Source: Aquatica leii
Lineage: Eukaryota; Arthropoda; Insecta; Coleoptera; Lampyridae
DNA: 64,000 bases
Reading direction: 5' to 3'
NCBI GenBank assembly: GCA_035610365.1
Contig: CM069438.1
Location: 31,675,869-31,739,868 of the forward strand
Part shown: piece after piece, positions 55,922 to 64,000 of the stretch
How the letters are laid out: the number at the start of each line of letters is the position of its first letter
Numbering within the stretch: the stretch's first letter is position 1
Made by a program: the position numbers and the translations under genes
The notes under the pieces: generated by a model
What the model was told of the DNA's origin: nothing
Database searches by the model: none
What the model saw: only the letters and a program-made list of their open reading frames with translations

Positions 55922-56843
55922 TTAAGGCTGCATCCTCAAAGCACCATCTAATCTAATCACTTCTCCATTAAGCATAGGATTTTCAATAATGCTCTGCACC
56001 AACATAGCAAATTCAGGTGGATGTCCTAATCGTTGAGGAAAAGGTATCGATTTAGCCAGAAACTGCACAACTTTCTCGGGTAGACTATCAAATAGTGGAG
56101 TATTGAATAAACCTTAAACGATTTACTATAAAAAGATAATTAACATGTATAAAGAAGCTTACCTGGTGCAATAGTGCACACTCGAATTCCTTGTGAAGCA
56201 AGATCCCGAGCTATGGGCAAAGTCATGCCAACAATCGCACCTTTACTTGCAGAATAAGCGGCTTGTCCCATTTGACCTTCATAAGCAGCTACACTAGCAG
56301 TATTGATGATGACACCCTTTTGCCCATCTTGCATAGCCTCGTTCTCAGCAATTAACCCAACGGCCAATCGGATTACATTGAAAGTACCTATAGTATTAAC
56401 CTGTACGATATTTTAAAGAGTTAAATCTGCAAACTGCCAGATAATACCTGAACGACACGGGCAAAATCTTCTAAGGAATGTGGCCTTTTCTTGTTGAAGT
56501 TGTAAGTTTTAAAAGCAACGCCTACACCAGCACAATTCACAACGTGGTTCAATTTACCAAATTTCTCTTTTGTTATACTCAAGGCATTTTCTACATCGGC
56601 TTCTTTTGTTATATCGACTGGTACAAACGTACAGTTGCCTTCGGAGAATGACTTTGCAACTTCTTCTCCTTTCGAAACTGGTAGGTCACAGAGAACAACG
56701 CGTCCCCCTTGTTGAATTAGACGCTCAACGGTGGCTTTGCCCAAGCCAGATGCTCCACCGGTTACTAAACTTATAGACCCCTAAAGTTGGTTCTTAAGAA
56801 CATAACCTTTAAAATGTTAAATATTTGTACTTACTTTTAACAT
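55922..56843 (-). CDS. HSD17B10: 3-hydroxyacyl-CoA dehydrogenase type 2 (HSD17B10/scully family)
   Basis: Four coding exons on the minus strand: 56835-56843, 56448-56780, 56163-56400 and 55922-56112, with GT-AG introns of 54, 47 and 50 bp. The 771 bases give 256 residues, close to the 255-261 of the family. NAD binding: TGGASGLG at residues 10-17. Catalytic Ser150, Tyr163 and Lys167 in [10 protein letters not shown] and YSASK. The family-specific stretch [16 protein letters not shown] lies in exon 2, and the end [15 protein letters not shown] is typical. The protein is a mitochondrial NAD-dependent dehydrogenase of isoleucine and fatty-acid breakdown and steroid oxidation; in animals it is also a subunit of mitochondrial RNase P and the tRNA m1R9 methyltransferase complex. 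The start [12 protein letters not shown] has a three-codon first exon; it was chosen because the splice donor GTAAGT follows directly. The gene is intact. Confidence 0.95.
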
Positions 56844-57317
56844 TATACTTTAGTAATTAAATGATTACTAATTTATGGCATATAATAGAAAATGACTATA
56901 AATTATTGTTAAATATTAGGCCAAAGCCCCTTATTAAAGAAAAAGAACGTGCTCTTAACCAACAATGTTTCTTTATCTGTGAGATCTCTGATTTCGTCAG
57001 TTTCGACCAAAGATAGTTTCGACCGTTTCGACTGTTGATTTATCCGAGTTAACAACGTTAAGTAAATTTAGTTTTATTACATAAATAGATAACGTTTTTT
57101 TTTACATCAGTTATAACTTTTTAAATACATAGAAAATGCGTGTACTAATTGACGAAATCCGGTTTCAATTATATTATTCCTCGTTTTATTGCAATGTCTT
57201 CTTAACTAACTTGTAATGACAACGTTAGTAAATTACCACTATTACGTTATATGTGTGACGTATAACGTTATTTATATAACGTTTGTATTACCTTGTATAA
57301 ATAATTATCCTTCTAGC
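56844..57317. other. Promoter-side spacer of the dehydrogenase gene
   Basis: No frame of interest. It should hold the 5' leader and promoter of the minus-strand gene. A short run of GTTTCGACC-type repeats lies around 56998-57030. Confidence 0.5.
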
Positions 57318-58887
57318 TATCCCAGTAAACACACGACGTCCCAGGGACGTTCGTTTTATGTCCAAATGATGTCTTTACATCCCGGGCTTTAAAACGGACC
57401 TATATTGGATGTCTTTAATAGGACGTCCTCAGGATGTCAATGAAGAACGTACGATGGGATGTCCTATGCGGGAAAAAATAAATGCAAACTGAGTGCGCGT
57501 GCCCACTTTCCTTTTTATTCTCTGGTGCCTACTCAACACCCGTACGCTCCTTTGGTATATCAAAGTGGTACACTCTGTTTGCACCGTTTGCACTCTGTAT
57601 TTGTTTTTAGTTGTGTTCTGACTACTTTATTTATCTGTTCTTTATTTTATTATCTAACGTTTCTTGGGTGTTTTAGTGCATAAACAAATTTATTTGGTAA
57701 GTTTTTGGTACCTTGTATTTATTTATAATGTATAAAAATCATCATTTATAATTATTATTTTGAATTACTAAAAATTAATAAAGTTTATTGAAATTAAAAG
57801 ATCATAATTATTAACAATGGTGATTTAAAACCAAATCTCGCGCGCATACCTATGCGGTGAATTGAAAATATTTGTTATGTAAAAAAAAATTTTTTTACTC
57901 AAAAAATTATTTAAGGTTTAAAAGTGTGACGTTATCTCACGACTTTTATCGTCGCGATTCGCAATAAGTCATCAAAAAATGTCAACATGACCGATAAGAC
58001 ACAAAATCGCTAATCTAACTAAGAAACTATAACGTTATCGCGTTCTTGGTATTCATAGTTATGATTACTGTGCGTATTCTCGTAGTTAAAAATACGTCTA
58101 AAAATAATTTTGTTTTTATCACATTCCTCTGATGAAATGTAAATGCGAAACGTATAAAAATTCTTAATGAATTTGCAAAACTGACGCGTTTACAAAATCT
58201 TTTTTAAAAAACGATTTAAATAATTTTTAACTGGTTATAATCGATCATCTCTTATGATTTAATCAATAATAGAATCGTCAAAAAGATCAATCAATAATTC
58301 TTCAAAAGAAGTATCACTTTATCAATTCTTTAATTTAGTAAAATGTAAATTCTGATTACATAGAAATACCAAAATAAGCTTTTCGTATTAACTTTTTTAT
58401 CGACTCTACATGACGATTACCATCTCTTATGTAGTTGCATTGTTTCAGGCGCCACTTAAAAAAATCGGGAAGAAAGTATAAAAAACTCGCTAAGGAGGGC
58501 CAAAGAACGCCGGGATCGAGAAGATAAAAAAATGAAATAATCTAAATTTATTTTATTTGAATATAATTTGGATTATTATTTAAAAATGTAGTTTTATGTA
58601 ATAATAAATTGTATTTTATTTGATAAAGTTATTTTTTATTAAAAATATAATATACATATATACCTAGTACATATCCTACAGTCATCTAAAAGGGACGTCC
58701 CCTCGCGGATACGCAAGGATGTCCTATAAGGACATCGTAGGGATGCACACACTTGTGACAAAAGAACGTCCCATGAATGTCCCTAGGACGTACACAGAAC
58801 CGAAATGGGATGACTTTGGGACATTCAGTGATCCGCAAAATCATGTCCCCGGGACATCCTTGGGACATCCTTGTGTTTGTTGGGATA
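57318..58887. mobile_element. TIR DNA element with clustered GGGACGTCC-type motifs
   Basis: Ends TATCCCAGTAAACACA and TGTGTTTGTTGGGATA are inverted repeats with two or three mismatches; TA or TAT could be the target duplication. Next to each end is a dense cluster of palindromic GGGACGTCC, GGACATCC and GGATGTCC motifs: left at 57339-57460, right at 58690-58875. The inner 1.2 kb is A+T-rich with no transposase frame, so it is nonautonomous. Superfamily unknown. Confidence 0.75.
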
Positions 58888-58900
58888 GTTATTATAACAT

Positions 58901-59214
58901 TACCCAATCAACAACGAACCATTTTTTAAATGTTTTTTTAACCTTTTGAAAATATATATTTACATGTTTAAAAACCTTGCAAAAACGTCTTAATGGTCAA
59001 ATTTACGTTGCAAGGGCAAAAACGTTACTTAAATTTTAAAAATATTTAAAAAAATATGTTTAAAATGTATTTAAAATATTGTAATATCAATGAATAGATA
59101 AAATATTTTTAAAACATAAACACATTTTTCTAAAAAAACATTTTTATTTCATCTATTTTAAAATGTTGCAGCGTTTTTAAAACATGAAAAAAAAGTTTCC
59201 TTCCTGATTGGGTA
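58901..59214. mobile_element. 314 bp MITE with CCCAATCA ends
   Basis: Ends TACCCAATCA and TGATTGGGTA are inverted, with weaker inverted similarity for another 20-30 bases. The outermost TA on both sides fits a TA target duplication. The inside is A+T-rich with TTTTTAAAAC-type palindromes. Nonautonomous; similar in logic to Tc1/mariner-type MITEs but not assigned. Confidence 0.6.
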
Positions 59215-60471
59215 GGCGAACGTTCATAGTCAACCAATATAAGCTACTATTATCAACGAATAACCATATTAACTGTTTTATTAATATTTTGATATAGTAT
59301 TTATAATTGTTAATATGAACTATATGTAAAACAATATTGTTGTTACGCCCTGAGCAAATTTTCCTAAATCCGGTACTGTTTCATTTATTTAAGTTAGACG
59401 TGTGGGAATTTGCTGTTGTTGCTAATCTCACGCTTTATTTCGTTACATTTTAAAGTTGATAATTTGTAATTTATGACTAATTAAGAGCGTATTATCTTCG
59501 CTTAATATGTGATTAAATGCTGCTTTTCTACAAGTCCTTATAAATATTTTTGTTTAAAATATCATTTACTCGAGCGTTCTCACGAGTTTGCTGACGAATT
59601 TATTTTGTTATTTTCTGAGGTCATTATAACCTTAGGTACTTCGTTTCCTTCTTTAATCAGTTCCTGGCAAACTCTTGTTGAGATCACTTCAAAAATTTAC
59701 TGTGCCTTGGAAGTACTAACGTTTACTTAAACACGGTGATTTTACCGGATATTACGTTGAAACCTTCCTAACTTTTAGTATATCTACGGAACCTGTTTCT
59801 TTCCTAAAATTACTAAATATCGTATGTTTACGGCTATAAGTTACTTTAAATTTTAAAAGTGTACTTAGTTTTCTTAACGCTGGATTATTATACCCAGGTA
59901 AAGTACTTAGTTTTTGTTTTATTTAGTTAATCTAACTTCGCTTCTCTCCCTTCCTCTTTATAGCGGTTTTTCTTCCGACGAAATTGTTCTAATTCATATG
60001 AACGTTTTCTCCAACGGATTGTTTACTCCACGTGTGAAAGTTCCTTCAACTACCAAAATACTCCGTTCATCTGTAAACTCTACTAACGCTACGCTGAGAA
60101 GTCAACTGCGATTGCACCAACTGACGCTAAGTGAAAAAAAAAACTAACCGTTAACCTTCGTTTTATTGTGAATTAATTCATATTTGTACAAATCTCAAAA
60201 ATTTGATTTTCTACATTGAACTTTTAATCAAAATTCTACTTGCTTAATCAACTTTAGAAATTCAAGAACTTTTCCTTATACTTTAAAATTTTACAATTTT
60301 TTTTTTGTTATTTAAAATTCACTTTTGTTATTTAAACTTTGGCTTAATTTACTTAATTTAATTTCTCTTTGTTTCTATAAGAAGTTGTTATCTGATTTAT
60401 CTTGAAATTAGTTGACTTATAACGTAATTGTAACTGACCTATTAACCTACATAAATTTGGTCGCGCATCTC
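59215..60471. other. Unassigned region
   Basis: No recognisable gene. TGTTACGCCCTGAGC at 59340 resembles an LTR start, but no end or duplication was found. Plus frames of 73-80 codons here (59509-59730, 59914-60147) have no known motif. Confidence 0.45.
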
Positions 60472-62680
60472 CCCACACAGCACAAGCATATCCAATGGAT
60501 ATGAAATGTACACACCAACCATGGATACCGGAGGTACATCGAACATCCATATTTAATATTATGGAGCAAGGATGGAGGTCCATTGGATATATCATTCCGT
60601 CACGGAAAGATCTTCATAGTATGTCCATAGGACCTCCAGGTGGATAAACATTTTACATCCATATGGAGATATATTGAACAGTCATATGAACGTACAAAAT
60701 ACATACATATGGAGGTTCAAAAAACATTTAATTAAAGTATAATAAACATTCATTTTTTTATAGAACCTTCATATGTAGGTAAAATATATGTGCATATCTA
60801 TATATTAACAAAAAATATGGCCACACGTCAAATAAAGTCAATACAAAATGCCAATAGTGATATTTTCCAGATGCAACAACTCCGGTTGGTCCACAGAAAA
60901 TATGACCACTTGTTCATTTTCACTCAAACACAATCGAACCTTTTTATTTACACATTCTCTCATTTTTCTAGACCTTTTATCCATTATTTATATTATAGGA
61001 ATCCAAATACTTACTAGATTAATGTACAGCAAAAGTAAATTCAAATATGCAAAAATACCTTGTCTTTACCCAATAAACACAAATCAATGGGTCTGTACTG
61101 GCAATGTACTCCTTAGCCGACACTCAGAATGCTGGCAATGTACTAAAATGAAGTACACTGCCGGTAACCAGGTGACACACCGGCCGATATATTGCCGAAT
61201 GAATCTTGCCAATGCAGAAATTGCATCGAACCAATATCGGCAAGTTATGTATATTAATACAAGTTAAATGCAGAATGCCAGTGAAATCTGTGCAATATAA
61301 TATGTACTTTGCCATCACATAAATAGTGCGCAATTTTAAAAGCATTGGCAATGTTAGCAACTTAACACAAATTAAATGCATACAATGGTACTATCATTTT
61401 TAATTTAATTAATAAAACAATTTGGAAACTTAACATACAATGTCCATATATGTACTGAAAAAATTTTAAAAAATATAAAAAACCTATTTACATTCATTCT
61501 GTGCTTATGTTTATTGGCGTCTTTCGTACCCACTACTCCTGGTGTTTATTGCGTGTTGTAAAGCTGCACCACAATTTGAATTTTTTCTTATGGATACTGT
61601 AAAATAAAAATTACATTGTAATGCTACTCAAATAACTTATGCACTTTTTTAGCAATTTCTAAACTAAATTTTGAAGTAATTATAAAGAATTGCTTTGTAA
61701 ATAGTCGTGAAATAAAATACAACATGAAAGTCAAGTTTGGCAGTAATGCACTTGAAATCACATTACGTTAATATACATATAAAGTTAATGTTTTAAGTTT
61801 TAACCTATAAACTATAAAATACTCTGAAGCCTCTTACCATAAATTAAATTTAAAATATTTTTACAAATTTGTTTTGCTTGATCCAGACCAATTACTTGGT
61901 TAAAACATGTCTCGTTTGCTGTATCTTTTCATCCAACAAAGTAGATTGAATCGATCTAAAAAAAAATTTCAATTAAATAAAACTCAGCAATAAGAATAAT
62001 GAATTGGGAAATTGTAGATAAATTCACAAACTGGCTCTTAGATTACAAATTCCAAAGTCATTATATATTTTTTCGAAAACGTGTTAGTTTTTAGGTTATA
62101 TATTTATTATTAAGAAATAATTTATATTTAAATTTAATACTTACTTATTTTCTTTACTCATCCATCCTAAATGATGAAAAACAAACACATTTTTTCGAAA
62201 TTTTAAAGCACAAAATGGTTTGCATACGATAAATACAAGCTAAACAAAAAGCCAAAACGTTTGCGTGTGCAATCATTCAAGTGGCGATAATATAATATAC
62301 GCGAAAACCTTGGCGAAAACAAACGAACAACGAAGAAAGTTTAAATTAAACCGCGCCAAGTATTTTTTTTTACTTTTTTAATTTTTCATTAAATTTGTTG
62401 TTGCATGTTAAATATTTACTACAAATGTTAAATTTTAGAGAATATAATTATTTCTAAATAATTTTGATAAAAAATAGCAACTCACAAAACTATGTAACAT
62501 GATACATAAAAAAAAATGTTTCCAAACATAACACTTATAACACTTAAGATAATCCTATTTCACAGATATCCATGAATGTATATACGGTGCATATACAATG
62601 GATATTAAACTACGGATGTACATCAATGGATATTATATGGATAAATATGTATATCCATTGCATCTCGCGTGCTGTGTGGG
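60472..62680. mobile_element. TIR DNA element with clustered TCCATATGGA/ATCCATTGGAT motifs
   Basis: Ends CCCACACAGCAC and GTGCTGTGTGGG are perfect 12 bp inverted repeats, with further inverted similarity (ATATCCAATGGATAT near both ends). Subterminal clusters of short palindromes built on TCCAAT/TGGATAT and CCATATGGAG lie at 60488-60790 and 62560-62665. The 2.2 kb interior is A+T-rich, lacks a transposase, and contains a smaller element at 61069-61517. Nonautonomous; target duplication not clear. Confidence 0.72.
61069..61517. mobile_element. Small TIR element with GGCAATGTAC repeats, nested
   Basis: Left end CCCAATAAACACAAAT and right end (reverse complement) GCCAATAAACATAAGC are inverted with a few mismatches. 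Inside, GGCAATGTAC, TTGCCAATGC and related motifs recur at about 61100, 61131, 61208 and 61345, concentrated on the left. It lies within the 60472-62680 element, so it inserted later or is part of it. No coding region. Confidence 0.55.
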
Positions 62681-63069
62681 TCCTGATCTACGAGATAGTA
62701 AAGTTGAACCTAACTCTAATTCTCGGCTGTTATTTGCCGACGGCCAATTGTTTGTTTTAAACATTTTATTTAAGGAAGCTTCGACTGGAAATACCGTGCA
62801 CGGAGTTCCATCAGCGAAGTAATAAGAATAAGATTTTTTTTTGTATTTCAAATTTGAAATTACTGTCTTGTGGAATAACGATCGCTGCCCCAAATTAAAT
62901 TTTTTTTTGTTGTTTGTTTTGCGAACCTAACGTAATTAAATTAGTTTTACTACTTTTGTTTTAACACAAGGTAATTTAGATCCTGTATTTTTGTAATATT
63001 TGAAATCCATTATCGATTGTTTTACTCAACTTCACGCATATTTTGTTTGCATAATTCAAAATTGAATAT
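62681..63069. other. Spacer before the last LTR
   Basis: A minus-strand frame at 62633-62893 includes FADGTPCTVFPVEASLNKMF; it runs across the TIR element boundary and matches nothing I recognise. No other feature. Confidence 0.4.
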
Positions 63070-64000
63070 TGTTACAAGCTTTTGGTTTTACGAACCTTGC
63101 ACGGCCAACTCACAATAGTCGGGGAGAGGGGAGGTTCAAAGAAACAGTAAATATGCTTAAGGGCGCCAGAGCGGATCCAAAGTAACTTTTCTATCTTGCT
63201 TAGGACAGAACGGTTCACACTTGTAACACGATGTTAGGTTCGTAATCTTTATACTCGGCTGTTCGAGTAGCCAACGTTTGTTATTAGATAACGACGATCC
63301 GAAGAGAAAGGTATGTTGTCATAAAAGAACAAGTAACCACAATAACAACTTTAATTTAGCATCGTTGATGATTATCACAGGTATATCGAGTTCTCATTAC
63401 AGAAATGCCAGTAGTATCGGCAACACACAGTACATAAGTAAATTACGTCGACATGAATAGTGAAGAATAGTTTATAGTAAATATCATTGGTATACAGCAT
63501 GCGGGATACACGAAGTAATGATAATAATTACGGCATTAATATTAAACTATCATAATAATTATTGGTAGTACACAGCATACGTAACACAAAATAAGCAAAA
63601 ATTACTATTTAAATGGTAATCCCATAACGTTAGTAAATACGGAATTAATATTCACAACAGTTTCGTGAGCGACCTTTCTGACAACGAATAAGATACATAA
63701 AACACTTACCACTAACACAGGAACTTCCACTCGTGCGAAGAAAGCGCTTTCCCCGGCAAGCAATCCTGTAAACAATTTGAGTCGCAAATCGTGTCAAACT
63801 AATGCCTCACGAAATCAAGATTTACAAAAATGGTTACTTAAAGTTAAAGAAAGTACATATAATATAACCCGGTTGTCGAATGCTGTTGTACACCTTCGAT
63901 GACAGTGGGTTTCGCAGGTGTTTGCCGTATGAGTAAAACCTCGCAGAAATATGATTGTCTTCGGTTTAATTAGTTTTAACCGTAGGCCTTATAGATAGTT
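63070..64000 (-). repeat. LTR, family A, copy 3, reverse orientation, cut by window end
   Basis: Starts TGTTACAAGCTT, the reverse complement of the AAGCTTGTAACA end of the two solo LTRs. From 63070 to about 63247 it follows the reverse complement of 45045-45219 (GGCCAACTCACAATAGTCGG, AGGGCGCCAGAGC, GATGTTAGGTTCGTAAT). Farther right only patches match (AGTATCGGCAAC near 63414), so the copy is diverged or a subfamily. Its other end is outside the window, so solo or full-length cannot be decided. Confidence 0.75.

Noticed and set aside
59340..60147. Possible solo LTR starting TGTTACGCCC
   Set aside because: No matching terminus, no flanking duplication and no second copy in the window.
62633..62893. 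86-codon minus-strand frame as a host exon
   Set aside because: It spans the border of the TIR element at 62680 and shows no known domain.

Overview
The window looks like nuclear DNA from an insect or close arthropod relative. It is A+T-rich, has a gene with very short GT-AG introns, and is packed with retrotransposons of insect types (R1-like LINEs with CCHC Gag, a DUF4780-type LINE, Ty3/gypsy elements) plus a long satellite array. I cannot name the species. Only two host genes look intact: a single-exon leucine-rich-repeat membrane protein (27.0-29.8 kb, minus) and a four-exon mitochondrial short-chain dehydrogenase of the HSD17B10/scully type (55.9-56.8 kb, minus). Nearly everything else is repeat or decayed mobile element.

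Layout. 1-17039: satellite array of about 47 monomers in length classes near 334, 363 and 401 bp, arranged as a higher-order repeat with a period near 5.39 kb. 18.1-26 kb: a decayed gypsy element (minus) split by an R1-like LINE copy (minus, 20.8-25.5 kb). 27.0-29.8 kb: LRR gene. 31.2-38.4 kb: a plus-strand DUF4780/EN/RT LINE whose ORF1 is split by a second, better preserved R1-like copy (minus, 31710-35711) with a recognisable target duplication. 38.6-39.8 kb: an LTR plus gag fragment. 39848-47283: a gypsy element with both LTRs and a polypurine tract, itself hit by a foreign LTR (41433 on) and by a 1283 bp solo LTR (43937-45219). 48901-50136: a second solo LTR of the same family; a third runs off the window end in reverse. 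50.4-54.3 kb: a minus-strand copy of a related gypsy, joined to a LINE ORF1 fragment. 55.3-62.7 kb: the HSD17B10-like gene among terminal-inverted-repeat DNA elements.

The most interesting signal is in the two gypsy copies at 39.8-47.3 kb (plus) and 50.4-54.3 kb (minus). In both, the region downstream of the integrase C-terminal GPY domain, before the polypurine tract, encodes a macro domain of TARG1/OARD1 type followed by a CCCH zinc finger. In the minus copy integrase and macro domain lie in one uninterrupted frame. Both copies carry Asn where I expect the catalytic Asp of this macro family. Different parts are deleted in the two copies, so neither is functional.

A second unusual set is the TIR elements at 57.3-58.9, 60.5-62.7 and 61.1-61.5 kb. 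They have similar ends and similar clusters of short subterminal motifs, but each uses a different motif.
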